Assembly: GCA_035294245.1 (NCBI GenBank)
Contig: DATGLG010000017.1
Location: forward strand, 1 to 64,000
Source of the DNA: DATGLG01 sp035294245
GTDB taxonomy: Bacteria; Pseudomonadota; Alphaproteobacteria; JACZXZ01
DNA length: 64,000 bases
Reading direction: 5' to 3'
Each line of letters opens with the position of its first letter. Position 1 is the stretch's first letter. A program made the position numbers and the translations under genes. Below, one piece after another: positions 1 to 8,471 of this stretch. The notes beneath the pieces were generated by a model that made no database searches, was not told the DNA's origin, and worked only from the letters and a program-made list of their open reading frames with translations.

Positions 1-1
1 C

Positions 2-964
2 GCTGCAGTGCGGGCTCTTTGCGGTGATCTGGCCGCCCTCCTGCGCGCAGTAGGCTTCCGCGACCTCCAGGGCCGCCTATCATGTGTCATGGCATTTGGG
101 TCGGAGGCTTGGGACCGGCTGTTTGGGCTGCCGCGGCCGAAGGAATTGCATCCGTTTCGAGAGATCCGCGGCCGGCATCATGCCGTCTCTACGCCGGGGG
201 ATATCCTCTTCCATATCCGCGCTACGCGCATGGACTTGTGCTTCGAACTGGCGACGCAGATCATGTCCCGGCTCGGTGGCGTAGTTTCCATGGTGGATGA
301 GGTGCACGGTTTTGCCTACTTCGATGAGCGCGACCTGCTCGGTTTCGTCGACGGCACCGAGAATCCCGTGGAACAGGCCGCGATCGATGCCACCATCATC
401 GGCGAGGAGGATGCGGCGTTTGCCGGCGGAAGCTATGTGATCGTGCAGAAATATCTGCATGACGTGCAGAGCTGGAACGCCCTGCCCATCGAAGCACAAG
501 AGAAGATCATCGGTCGAACCAAGCTCTCCGATATCGAGCTGGACGATGCCGTGAAACCGAGCTCGGCCCACAACGCCTTGACCACCATCGTGGAAAACGG
601 AGAGCAGTTGGATATCTTGCGTGGCAACATGCCGTTCGGCGACGTGGGAAAGGGCGAGTTCGGCACCTATTTCATCGGCTATGCCCGATCCCCGCGCAGG
701 ATCGAGCAAATGCTCGTGAATATGTTCGTCGGTCGGCCGCCGGGCAACTACGATCGGTTGCTGGACTTCAGCCGCGCCGTCACCGGCACGCTGTTTTTCG
801 TGCCACCTGCGACATTCCTGGAAAACGTTGCAGCCAGCGAGGCAGCACCACCGCCCGCTGGCCCGCCCCCGGGCGAGCGAGGGACCGAAGCTACATCCGA
901 GTCGCGATGGCCTGATGGCTCGCTCGACATCGGTTCACTCAAAGGAGAGCCGGGACATGAATGA
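2..964 (+). CDS. DyP-type haem peroxidase with encapsulin cargo-loading tail (5' truncated)
   Basis: Dye-decolourising peroxidase of the YfeX/encapsulin-associated type; it oxidises substrates with hydrogen peroxide using haem. Counting from the GTG at position 8, the GFVDGTEN motif (the family GxxDG, catalytic Asp) is at residues 112-119, the likely proximal haem His is at 188 in SSAHNAL, and LRGNMPFG follows. The open frame runs off the left edge; by family comparison roughly 30-40 N-terminal residues are missing. The last 17 residues, after a Pro/Ala/Gly-rich linker, contain PDGSLDIGSLKG (bases 911-946), a near-canonical targeting peptide that docks DyP inside family 1 encapsulin shells. 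The stop overlaps the ATG of an encapsulin remnant (ATGAATGA), the usual cargo-shell operon arrangement. Family assignment is firm; actual encapsulation is doubtful because the adjacent shell gene is broken. Confidence 0.92.
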   Translation, partial: AAVRALCGDLAALLRAVGFRDLQGRLSCVMAFGSEAWDRLFGLPRPKELHPFREIRGRHHAVSTPGDILFHIRATRMDLCFELATQIMSRLGGVVSMVDEVHGFAYFDERDLLGFVDGTENPVEQAAIDATIIGEEDAAFAGGSYVIVQKYLHDVQSWNALPIEAQEKIIGRTKLSDIELDDAVKPSSAHNALTTIVENGEQLDILRGNMPFGDVGKGEFGTYFIGYARSPRRIEQMLVNMFVGRPPGNYDRLLDFSRAVTGTLFFVPPATFLENVAASEAAPPPAGPPPGERGTEATSESRWPDGSLDIGSLKGEPGHE

Positions 965-1185
965 TCCCGCTCGCGAACGGGCTCCGATCTCCGAGACGCC
1001 GGGTCGAGATTGAGGAGACGCCCTGCACGCTCAACGCCGCTTGGCGGCGCTGCGCGTCGTGGGGTGTGCCCGATAGTCATCCCGGGCGGATCGACACGCC
1101 GGCGATCATATCCAGGCCGCGCAATGCGGCACCAGCCATCGAGGCGAGGGCGCTGCTCACCTATGTCGGCGACCTCGAGTTGTAG
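957..1185 (+). pseudogene. Decayed encapsulin shell gene (remnant)
   Basis: Starts with ATG overlapping the DyP stop and reads MNDPARERAPISETPGRD then a stop; MN-x-x-x-RE-APIS is the usual start of family 1 encapsulins. The homology continues in shifted frames: IEET near 1009-1020 (compare the IEEE segment) and RRLAALRVVG near 1040-1070 (compare the RHLAARRVVDV segment). Near the end, APAIEARALLTYVGDLEL at 1129-1182 matches the C-terminal encapsulin segment that usually reads like APAIEGA-x-LS-x-RGGDFEL. About 200 central codons and the extreme C-terminus are gone. I infer a large internal deletion plus frameshifts. Identity rests on recalled family consensus, not on a search. Confidence 0.72.
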
Positions 1186-1401
1186 TCAGCGACGAAGTCG
1201 CCGCAGGGCTCTGCCCTTGTGCATCGCGATGTGATCGGTCTTGTCGCTTTTGATCTCATATTGCGGATCATCCTCGCTCGCATGATGCACATAACCCTTA
1301 TAGTTCACATCGCTCGTATGCACCTGCACGATACGGCCGCTGACCCAGCCGGCTTCGGAATTCCAACGTACGTGATCGCCAATCCTGAATGTCTTTGCCA
1401 T
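1186..1401 (-). CDS. DUF2945 / HVA1-type Tudor-like small protein
   Basis: A 71-residue protein beginning MAKTFRIGDHVRWNSEAGWVSG, the signature of the DUF2945 family (also called hypervirulence-associated Tudor domain). These are single SH3-like beta barrels of about 60-75 residues found in bacteria and fungi. The pattern GDHVRWNSE-x2-GxVSGxI, then the HASEDDPQYEIKSDKTDHIAMHKGRAL segment (read in parts), spans the whole protein. Function is not established. It ends one base after the encapsulin remnant and is convergent with it, so the region looks like a junction of accessory genes. No signal peptide or membrane segment. Confidence 0.82.
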   Translation of the reverse strand: MAKTFRIGDHVRWNSEAGWVSGRIVQVHTSDVNYKGYVHHASEDDPQYEIKSDKTDHIAMHKGRALRRLRR

Positions 1402-1710
1402 TGCAATCCTCGCAATCCGCTCGGCTCATTCATTCGGCACGCCATCGTTGAACCGTCCGCTTGGCGGTGGCGCCGAATTGCCGGGCGGCCGACAGCTCTG
1501 TGGATTCCCCGTTCAAGCCCTTAAGCCGCACCAACAACCATGGCTCCGGCAGCCCAAAGCTAAGCCGTCGGACGGAAATGGTCGAGGAGCTACGCTGCGG
1601 CTGATGACCGGCGGGATCTCGCCCATACCAGGCGCGCAGATTAGCTGATTGCGAGCCGTGGTCGTAAACGGCACGACGATCTTCCCGGGTCCAGAACAAG
1701 TGTGACTGGT
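1402..1710. other. Gene-poor stretch next to tRNA-Ser, possible HTH fragment
   Basis: No convincing complete gene. On the minus strand, immediately 3' of tRNA-Ser, an open frame ending near 1430 finishes with AARQFGATAKRTVQRWRAE, which resembles a helix-turn-helix of the transposase/terminase-small-subunit kind. The frame otherwise runs back through the tRNA, so only its downstream part could be biological. It may be debris of an element once inserted at the tRNA 3' end. Base composition is visibly less GC-rich than the core genes nearby. Confidence 0.3.
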
Positions 1711-1800
1711 TGGCGGAGGGGGCGGGATTCGAACCCGCGATAGGGTTTCCCCTATACACGCTTTCCAAGCGTGCGCCTTAAGCCACTCGGCCACCCCTCC
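1711..1800 (-). tRNA. tRNA-Ser (anticodon GGA)
   Basis: A 90-nt class II tRNA on the minus strand. The acceptor arms GGAGGGG (1794-1800) and CCCCTCC (1715-1721) pair, discriminator G, and CCA is encoded at 1711-1713. The anticodon stem-loop CGCTT-GGAAA-GCG region gives anticodon GGA, reading UCC/UCU. A long variable arm typical of tRNA-Ser and the T-loop GGTTCGAATCC are present. Confidence 0.96.
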
Positions 1801-1937
1801 GGAGAGGGGCGCAACATAGCAGCTGCGCGCGGAGCCGCCAAGCCGGCCTTGTTAACCAAGCGCTCACCGCGCTGCGCGCGACGCGCGAGCGTTCTTCTCA
1901 GGATTTTCCATTGCCAGTCCCCCGTGACGGTGATCAG

Positions 1938-2297
1938 ATGAGGCCGGCAACATGCCGGATTTCGTGGGGCGGATTCGTGCGGCTGGGGCGCATCATCGGA
2001 TGGCTTCTGCTCTTTGGCGCCGTTCTCGTCGTCGCCAACGAGGCCTATGCTTGGCTGGACAAGGGCAGCTATCACATCATCGCCGCCGGCGAGCTCTGGT
2101 ACGATCTCGACCGCGACAGCCTCAACCTGATGCAGGCGGTGATTCAGCGCTACATCGCTCCCGCGCTGTGGGACGACGTCATGCGGCCGCTCCTGCTCCT
2201 GCCGGCCTGGCTGATCCTCGGCGTGCCGGGCCTCGTCCTGGTTCTTCTCGGCCGCTGGCGGCAGGCGCGACGCCGCACCCCGCGGCGCTTCTCCTAA
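1938..2297 (+). CDS. Small two-helix membrane protein, unknown function
   Basis: About 119 residues. Two hydrophobic segments are visible: one near the N-terminus (LGRIIGWLLLFGAVLVVANEA) and one near the C-terminus (LLLPAWLILGVPGLVLVLLG), separated by a roughly 50-residue polar region; the protein ends in a basic Arg-rich tail. This suggests an inner-membrane protein with both ends in the cytoplasm. The start is uncertain: ATG 1938 is used here, but TTG 1911 and GTG 1977 (just before the first helix) are in frame. It is convergent with lepA, 18 bases away. I do not recognise a named family. Confidence 0.6.
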   Translation: MRPATCRISWGGFVRLGRIIGWLLLFGAVLVVANEAYAWLDKGSYHIIAAGELWYDLDRDSLNLMQAVIQRYIAPALWDDVMRPLLLLPAWLILGVPGLVLVLLGRWRQARRRTPRRFS

Positions 2298-2315
2298 CCG
2301 CGCGGCCGGCGGCCG

Positions 2316-4118
2316 TCAGCTATCGCCCATCTTGAGCGCGGCGAGGAACGCCGATTGCGGGATCTCGACCTTGCCGAATTGCCGCATGCGCTTCTTGCCC
2401 TCCTTCTGCTTCTCGAGGAGCTTGCGCTTGCGGGTGATGTCGCCGCCATAGCATTTCGCGGTGACGTCCTTGCGCAGTGCCGAGACCGTCTCGCGCGCGA
2501 TGATGCGGCCGCCGATGGCGGCCTGGATCGCGATCTTGAAGAGCTGGCGCGGGATCAGGTCCTTGAGCCGCTCGCAAAGATGCCGCCCGCGCTGCTCGGC
2601 GCGGCTGCGATGCACGATGATGGCGAGCGCATCCACCGGCTCGCCGTTGACGAGAATCGCGAGCTTGACGAGGTCGTCCTCGCGATAGCCCTCGATCTGG
2701 TAGTCGAAGCTGGCATAGCCGCGGCTGATCGACTTGAGACGATCGTAGAAATCATAGACCACCTCGTTGAGCGGCAGGCGGTAGACCAGCATGGCGCGGC
2801 TGCCCGCGTAAGTGAGGTCCACCTGCTCGCCGCGGCGCTCGGTGCAGAGGCTGAGCACGGCGCCGAGATAGGCGTCGGGCACCAGGATGGTCGCCTTGAT
2901 CCACGGCTCCTCGATGTGGTCGATGCGCACCGGATCAGGCATATCGGCGGGATTGTGCAGCTCCAGGGTCTCGCCGTTGTTGAGGTGAACGCGATAGACG
3001 ACGCTGGGCGCCGTGGCGATGAGGTCGAGATTGAATTCGCGCTCCAGGCGCTCCTGGATGATCTCCATGTGGAGGAGGCCGAGGAAGCCGCAGCGGAAGC
3101 CGAAGCCGAGAGCCGCCGAGGTCTCGGGCTCGTAATGGAAGCTCGCGTCGTTGAGGCGGAGCTTCGCCAGGCTATCGCGAAGCTGCTCGAAATCCGCCGC
3201 ATCGATGGGGAAGAGCCCGCAGAAGACGACGGGAACACTCGGCTTGAAGCCGGGCAGCGGCTCGGCGCAGGGACGGCGCTCCTCCGTGAGCGTGTCGCCG
3301 ATGCGGCAATCGGCGACGGACTTGATGCTCGCGGTGATGAAGCCGACCTCGCCGGGCCCGAGCTCCTTGACCGTCTCGGTCTTGGGCGTGAAGATGCCGA
3401 CGCGATCGACCTCGTGCACGGCCCCCGTGGCCCACATGCGCAGCTTCTGGCCCTTGCGCAGCACGCCGTCCTTGATCCGCACCAGGATCACGACGCCGAG
3501 ATAGGAATCATACCAGCTGTCGACGAGAAGGGCTTTGAGGGGTGCCGCCGCATCACCCTGCGGCGCCGGGAGGCGCGCCACGAGGGCCTCGAGCACGTCG
3601 TCGATCCCCTGGCCGGTCTTGGCCGAGACAGCGATGGCATTCGCGGCGTCGAGGCCGATCACCTCCTCGATCTGCTGCTTGATGCGCTCGGGCTCGGCGG
3701 CCGGGAGGTCGATCTTGTTGAGGACGGGGACGATCTCGTGGCTGGCGTCGATCGCGAGATAGGCGTTGGCGAGGGTCTGCGCCTCCACCCCCTGGCTCGC
3801 ATCGACGACGAGGAGAGAGCCCTCGCAGGCGGCAAGGGAGCGGCTCACCTCATAGGTGAAGTCGACATGGCCCGGCGTGTCCATGAGGTTGAGCTCGTAG
3901 GTCTCGCCGTTGCGCGCCTGGTAGACGAGGCGCACCGTCTGCGCCTTGATGGTGATGCCGCGCTCGCGCTCGATATCCATGCTGTCGAGCATCTGGTCGC
4001 GGAACTCCCGCTCGGAGATGCCGCCGCAGCGCTGGATCAGCCGGTCGGCCAGGGTCGACTTGCCGTGGTCGATATGGGCGATGATCGCGAAGTTGCGGAT
4101 ATGGGCGAGGTCGGTCAT
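2316..4118 (-). CDS. lepA: Elongation factor 4 (LepA), ribosomal back-translocase GTPase
   Basis: 600 residues, full family length. G1 AHIDHGKS at 14-21, G3 DTPG at 80-83 and G4 NKID at 134-137 define the translational GTPase domain. The EF-G-like domains follow, and the LepA-specific C-terminus contains KCYGGDITRKRKLL. EF4 binds ribosomes and is thought to back-translocate tRNAs or help 30S biogenesis under stress. It lies 12 bases downstream of pheT on the same strand and is probably co-transcribed with the infC-pheT block. Confidence 0.98.
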   Translation of the reverse strand: MTDLAHIRNFAIIAHIDHGKSTLADRLIQRCGGISEREFRDQMLDSMDIERERGITIKAQTVRLVYQARNGETYELNLMDTPGHVDFTYEVSRSLAACEGSLLVVDASQGVEAQTLANAYLAIDASHEIVPVLNKIDLPAAEPERIKQQIEEVIGLDAANAIAVSAKTGQGIDDVLEALVARLPAPQGDAAAPLKALLVDSWYDSYLGVVILVRIKDGVLRKGQKLRMWATGAVHEVDRVGIFTPKTETVKELGPGEVGFITASIKSVADCRIGDTLTEERRPCAEPLPGFKPSVPVVFCGLFPIDAADFEQLRDSLAKLRLNDASFHYEPETSAALGFGFRCGFLGLLHMEIIQERLEREFNLDLIATAPSVVYRVHLNNGETLELHNPADMPDPVRIDHIEEPWIKATILVPDAYLGAVLSLCTERRGEQVDLTYAGSRAMLVYRLPLNEVVYDFYDRLKSISRGYASFDYQIEGYREDDLVKLAILVNGEPVDALAIIVHRSRAEQRGRHLCERLKDLIPRQLFKIAIQAAIGGRIIARETVSALRKDVTAKCYGGDITRKRKLLEKQKEGKKRMRQFGKVEIPQSAFLAALKMGDS

Positions 4119-4130
4119 CTCGGCACGAGC

Positions 4131-6530
4131 TTAGGCGCGCAGCGCGCCGCCGGTCGCCTTCGCCACCGCGGCGACGATCTTCCGTCCCACCTGCTCGATC
4201 TCCTCGTCGGTCAAGGTGCGCTCGGTCGGCTGCAGCCGCACGCTCACGGCAAGCGACTTTTTGCCCGCAGGCACGCCGGCCCCGGCATAGACATCGAAGA
4301 CCGCGACCTCGGCGACGAGCGCGCGATCGACGCCGCGTACCGCGCGCAGCAGCGCCTGGGCCTCGACCCCCTCATCCACGACGAAGGCGAAATCGCGCTC
4401 CACGGGCTGGAAGGGCGAGACCTTGAGGAGTGGCCGCGTCTTGCCCGCTTTCGCGCGCGGCAGCGGAATGCGGTCGAGGAAGACCTCGAAGGCCACCATC
4501 GGCCCCTTCACGTCCATCTGCCGCAGGATCTTGGGATGCACGACGCCGAACCACGCCAGCACATTGGCGCCGAGCCGGAGCGTGCCCGAGCGGCCGGGGT
4601 GATACCAGCCGGGGGCGTCCCGCGTCACCTGGGGCTCGGCGGGACCGCCGGCCTCGACGATCGCCGCGAGCGCATCCGCCTTGGCGTCGAAGGCGTCGAC
4701 CTGCCGATGGGACGCCGCCCAGTGGCGCGGGCCGATATGGCCGGCGCGCACGCCCGCGGCGACGAGAGCCTGTCCGGCCGGGGTGTCGTCGGCGTATTGC
4801 GGCCCTACCTCGAAGAGGGCGAGATCGGCGAAGCCGCGATCGGCGTTGCGCCCCGCCGCCGCGATCAGGTTCGGCAGGATCGAGGGGCGCATCACGTCGA
4901 GATCACTCGAGATGGGATTGGCGAGCGCAAGCGCCGGATTGCCGCCGCCGAAGAGTGCCGCATCTCGCGAATTCGCGAAGGACCAGGTCACCGCCTCCAT
5001 GAGGCCGCGGCTCGCGAGGCCGCGCTTGACGGCGCGCGCGCGCCGCTGTCCGGGCGTGAGCGCCAGGCCCGGCAAAGCGCTGGCGAGGCTGAGGGGTACG
5101 GCGGGGATCTTGTCGTAGCCGTGGATGCGCAGGATGTCCTCGATCAGGTCGGCCTCGCCGCCGACATCGCCGCGCCAGGAGGGCGGCACCACGGCGAGCT
5201 CGCCCTTCACCTCGCCCGCCTCATAGCCGAGATCCACGAGGATGCGCTTCTGCGCCGCGGGCAGGACGTCGACGCCGCCGAGGCTCCGCACGCGATCGGG
5301 GCGCAGCATGATGGTCCGCTGGCCGACGGGGCGCTCCCCGGCGCTCACCACCTCGCTGGCCTCGCCGCCGCAAAGCTCGGCGATCAGCTTGGCCGCGACC
5401 TCGGCCCCCCAGAAGGCCGAGCTCGGATCGAGGCCGCGCTCGAAGCGGTAGCGCGCATCGGATTCGATCTGCAGCTTGCGCCCCGTCGCCGCCGTGCGCG
5501 CGGGATCGAAAAGCGCCACTTCGAGGAAGACGTTGCGCGTCGCCTCGCTGCAGCCGCTCGGCGCCCCGCCCATGATCCCGCCGAGCCCCTGGACGCCGCG
5601 GCGGTCGGCGATCACCGTCATGTCGGCCTCGAGCGTGTAGGTCTTGCCGTTGAGGGCGGCGAGTGTCTCGCCGTCGCGGGCGAAGCGCATGGTGAGGTCG
5701 CCGTCCAGCTTGTCGGCGTCGAAGACGTGGAGCGGGCGGTTGAGGTCGAAGGTCACGTAGTTGGTGATGTCGACGAGGGCCGAGATGGGGCGAAGGCCGA
5801 TGGCGCGGAGGCGATCCTGCAGCCAGCGCGGGCTCGGCCCGTTCGTCACGTTGCGGAAATAGCGCCCGACCACGAAGGGGCAGGCGCGCTCCTCGCCTGC
5901 GGGAAAATCGCGCAGCCATTTGAGCGGGCTCGCGAAGGTGCCGGGGACGGCGCTGATGCCGTCGGGCTTGAGCCGCCCGATGCCGGCGGCGGCAAGATCG
6001 CGCGCGATGCCGCGCACGCCGAGGCAATCGGCGCGGTTGGGGGTGATCGCGACGTCGAACACGGGATCGTCGAGCCCCATATAGGCGGCGAAGGACGCGC
6101 CCAAAGGCGCGTCGGCGGGGAGGTCGATGATGCCCTCGTGGTCGTCGGAGAGGCCCATCTCGCGCTCGGAGCACAGCATGCCGTTCGATTCGACGCCACG
6201 GATGACGCCCTTCTGGAGATCCAGTCCGGTGCCGGGGATGTGCACGCCCGGCGGTGCAAAGACGCCCTTCATCCCCGTGCGCGCATTGGGCGCGCCGCAC
6301 ACGACCTGCACCCGCTCCTTGCCCGTATCGACGATGCAGACGCGAAGACGATCGGCATTGGGATGCTGCTTGGCCTCGACGACATAAGCGATAGTGAAGG
6401 GGGCCAAGGCCTTGGCGCGGTCCACCACCGCCTCGACCTCGAGGCCGAGCATGGTGAGCCGCTCGGCGATGGCCTCGACCGTCGCGGTCGTGTCGAGATG
6501 CGCCTTAAGCCAGGAGAAGGTGAACCTCAT
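4131..6530 (-). CDS. pheT: Phenylalanyl-tRNA synthetase beta subunit
   Basis: 799 residues, the expected size for bacterial PheT. It begins MRFTFSWLKAHLDTTA, followed by the tRNA-binding (EMAP-like) domain at about 40-150, then the B3/B4 editing domain with RYRFERGLDP and the B5 domain. The C-terminal FDX-ACB domain starts near 705 (SPFQPVERDFAFVVDE) and includes the GKKSLAVSVRLQPTERTLTDEEI region. With PheS it forms the alpha2-beta2 enzyme that charges tRNA-Phe. Its ATG overlaps the pheS stop by 4 bases, so the two are translationally coupled. Confidence 0.98.
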   Translation of the reverse strand: MRFTFSWLKAHLDTTATVEAIAERLTMLGLEVEAVVDRAKALAPFTIAYVVEAKQHPNADRLRVCIVDTGKERVQVVCGAPNARTGMKGVFAPPGVHIPGTGLDLQKGVIRGVESNGMLCSEREMGLSDDHEGIIDLPADAPLGASFAAYMGLDDPVFDVAITPNRADCLGVRGIARDLAAAGIGRLKPDGISAVPGTFASPLKWLRDFPAGEERACPFVVGRYFRNVTNGPSPRWLQDRLRAIGLRPISALVDITNYVTFDLNRPLHVFDADKLDGDLTMRFARDGETLAALNGKTYTLEADMTVIADRRGVQGLGGIMGGAPSGCSEATRNVFLEVALFDPARTAATGRKLQIESDARYRFERGLDPSSAFWGAEVAAKLIAELCGGEASEVVSAGERPVGQRTIMLRPDRVRSLGGVDVLPAAQKRILVDLGYEAGEVKGELAVVPPSWRGDVGGEADLIEDILRIHGYDKIPAVPLSLASALPGLALTPGQRRARAVKRGLASRGLMEAVTWSFANSRDAALFGGGNPALALANPISSDLDVMRPSILPNLIAAAGRNADRGFADLALFEVGPQYADDTPAGQALVAAGVRAGHIGPRHWAASHRQVDAFDAKADALAAIVEAGGPAEPQVTRDAPGWYHPGRSGTLRLGANVLAWFGVVHPKILRQMDVKGPMVAFEVFLDRIPLPRAKAGKTRPLLKVSPFQPVERDFAFVVDEGVEAQALLRAVRGVDRALVAEVAVFDVYAGAGVPAGKKSLAVSVRLQPTERTLTDEEIEQVGRKIVAAVAKATGGALRA

Positions 6531-7615
6531 CGGCTGAGCCCTCCGACCAGGCTCGGCACGTCGAGGGGAACGAAGCCGTAATGGCGCAGCCAGCGCAGGT
6601 CGGCATCGAAGAAGGTGCGCAGATCGGGGATGCCGTATTTCAGCATGGCGATGCGCTCGATCCCCATCCCGAAGGCGAAGCCCTGATAGCGCGCGGAATC
6701 AATGCCGCAGGCGTCGAGCACCTTGGGATGCACCATGCCGCAGCCGAGGATCTCGAGCCAGTCGTCGCCGGCGCCGATCTTGAGCTCGCCGCCCGCACGG
6801 CTGCAGCCGATATCCACCTCGGCCGAGGGCTCGGTGAAGGGAAAGTGGCTTGGGCGGAAGCGGACGGGCACGTCCGGCACCTCGAAGAAGGCGCGGCAGA
6901 ATTCGACAAGGCAGCCCTTGAGATGGCCCATATGGGTGGTCTCGTCGACGACGAGGCCCTCGACCTGATGGAACATCGGCGTATGGGTCATGTCGCTGTC
7001 GCAGCGATAGGTGCGGCCGGGGGCGATGATGCGGATGGGCGGCTTCGTGCTCTGCATGGTGCGCACCTGCACCGGCGAGGTGTGGGTGCGCAGGACCATG
7101 CGCGTGCCGTCGGGCTTCTCCTCGAGATAGAAGGTGTCCATCATCTGCCGCGCGGGGTGCTCCGGCGGGATGTTGAGGGCCGTGAAGTTGTGGAAGTCGT
7201 CCTCGATGTCGGGTCCTTCGGCGACGGCGAATCCCATCTCGCCGAAGATGGCGCTGAGCTCGTCGATGGTCTGGCTGATCGGATGGATGCAGCCGCGGCT
7301 CTCGGGGCGGGCGGGGAGCGTGACGTCGATCCGCTCGCGCGCGAGCTGGGCCTCGAGCTCGGCATCGCCGAGGGCCACCTTGCGCGCCTCGATGGCCGCG
7401 ACGAGGGCGTCCTTGAGCAGGTTGAGCGCGCGGCCCGCCTCCTTGCGCCGCTCGCCGTCGAGGCGGCCGAGCCCCTTCATCAGCTCGGTGACGCGGCCCT
7501 TGCGGCCGAGGGCGGCGACGCGCAGCTCCTCGAGGGCGGCGAGGCTCGGCGCCGCGGCGGCCTGCCCCATGAGATCGGTCTTGAGCGCTTCCAGGTCTTC
7601 CATGGCTTCAACCAT
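6527..7615 (-). CDS. pheS: Phenylalanyl-tRNA synthetase alpha subunit
   Basis: About 362 residues from ATG 7615. An N-terminal coiled-coil tRNA-binding arm (1-90) precedes the class II catalytic core. Visible signatures are PARPESRGCIHPISQ, the motif 2 region YRCDSDMTHTPMFHQVEG, and a motif 3 region ending GFAFGMGIERIAMLKYGI. It forms the active site with PheT. The start is chosen at 7615 because GAGGAACGG lies 5' of it; ATG 7603 is a possible alternative and a longer frame reaches 7645. A hairpin with a T-run sits between rplT and this gene, so pheST may be partly controlled by termination. Confidence 0.96.
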   Translation of the reverse strand: MVEAMEDLEALKTDLMGQAAAAPSLAALEELRVAALGRKGRVTELMKGLGRLDGERRKEAGRALNLLKDALVAAIEARKVALGDAELEAQLARERIDVTLPARPESRGCIHPISQTIDELSAIFGEMGFAVAEGPDIEDDFHNFTALNIPPEHPARQMMDTFYLEEKPDGTRMVLRTHTSPVQVRTMQSTKPPIRIIAPGRTYRCDSDMTHTPMFHQVEGLVVDETTHMGHLKGCLVEFCRAFFEVPDVPVRFRPSHFPFTEPSAEVDIGCSRAGGELKIGAGDDWLEILGCGMVHPKVLDACGIDSARYQGFAFGMGIERIAMLKYGIPDLRTFFDADLRWLRHYGFVPLDVPSLVGGLSR

Positions 7616-7665
7616 ATGGCCCGCGGCCGTTCCTCGTTCCAGCAAAAGCGACGGGCATAGAAAGC

Positions 7666-7697
7666 AAAAGGGGCCTTGTCGCTCAAGGCCCCCTTTT
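7666..7697 (-). terminator. Rho-independent terminator or attenuator between rplT and pheS
   Basis: Arms AAAAGGGGCCTTG (7666-7678) and CAAGGCCCCCTTTT (7684-7697, one extra C) flank a 5-base loop. Read on the minus strand, the stem is followed by CTTTTGC. It lies 24 bases after the rplT stop and about 50 bases before the pheS start. It may terminate infC-rpmI-rplT transcripts partially, or act as a pheST attenuator. No leader peptide rich in Phe was seen. Confidence 0.7.
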
Positions 7698-7720
7698 CGC
7701 CGTCTCGACGGTCGGTCGGA

Positions 7721-8086
7721 TCAACCAGCCTTGGCGAGAGCGGCCTGGGCCTGCGACACCAGGGCCCTAAACGATTCCGGGTCGCGCGCGGCGAGATCCG
7801 CCAGGACCTTGCGGTCGAGCGCGATGCCAGCGGTCTTGAGCCCGTGCATGAACTGGGCGTAGGTGAGCCCGTTCTCGCGGGCCCCCGCATTGATGCGCTG
7901 AATCCACAAGCCGCGGAAATCGCGCTTGCGCGCGCGGCGGTCGCGATAGGCGTAGCGCAGGCCCTTCTCGACCTTCTCGAGGGCGATGCGGAAATTATTC
8001 TTGGCACGGCCGCGATAGCCCTTGGCAAGCTTGAGCAGCTTCTTGCGCTTGGCGTGCCGCGTCGGGGAAACAGTGGAACGGGACAT
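7721..8086 (-). CDS. rplT: 50S ribosomal protein L20
   Basis: 121 residues, standard L20 length. The basic N-terminus has RHAKRKKLLKLAKGYRGR, followed by RRARKRDFRGLWIQRINA and the globular C-terminal half (HGLKTAGIALDRKVLADLA). L20 binds 23S rRNA early in 50S assembly, and in several bacteria represses its own operon. It lies 3 bases downstream of rpmI in the conserved infC-rpmI-rplT order. Confidence 0.99.
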   Translation of the reverse strand: MSRSTVSPTRHAKRKKLLKLAKGYRGRAKNNFRIALEKVEKGLRYAYRDRRARKRDFRGLWIQRINAGARENGLTYAQFMHGLKTAGIALDRKVLADLAARDPESFRALVSQAQAALAKAG

Positions 8087-8089
8087 GGC

Positions 8090-8293
8090 TCACCCCCTCA
8101 GATACGGCATATAGGACTTCACGAGACCCTCGTCACCCTTGGTCAGGGTGAAGGTGCCGCGATTCGTCCGCTTCATCTTCTGGGAGCGTTTGCGCAGGTT
8201 GTGGCGCTTCTTGCCGAAGGCCGCCTTGATCTTGCCGGTGCCGGTGCGGGAAAACCGCTTCTTGGCCCCAGACTTGGTCTTGAGCTTGGGCAT
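8090..8293 (-). CDS. rpmI: 50S ribosomal protein L35
   Basis: 67 residues starting MPKLKTKSGAKKRF, the characteristic L35 N-terminus, with the conserved KRxHNLRKRSQKMKR segment. The frame stays open upstream to 8407, but that extension has no L35 similarity and ATG 8293 gives the usual length. It sits about 180 bases after infC and just before rplT. Confidence 0.99.
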   Translation of the reverse strand: MPKLKTKSGAKKRFSRTGTGKIKAAFGKKRHNLRKRSQKMKRTNRGTFTLTKGDEGLVKSYMPYLRG

Positions 8294-8471
8294 TTTGCGT
8301 GTCCTTGCGTGATCGGTTGACGCTTCGAGAGCGGTTGGGCATGCCCTTGTGAGCCGCGCCGCTCGCATGAAGGCGTGGGTTATACAGAGGTCATCGGCCG
8401 AAGGCAAGGGCGGGCGGCGGCAACGGGCGCCGCAGCCGCCCAGCCCGCCCGGCGCAGGCGATGCGCAGCGC

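Noticed and set aside
1430..1768. A 112-codon minus-strand gene through tRNA-Ser
   Set aside because: It would translate most of the tRNA gene; only its last part may be a fragment of something else.
2355..6581. A 1408-codon open frame on the plus strand
   Set aside because: It lies antisense to lepA and pheT, whose products are unmistakable. Its protein is a low-complexity Ala/Gly/Asp/Arg mix typical of the antisense frame of high-GC genes.
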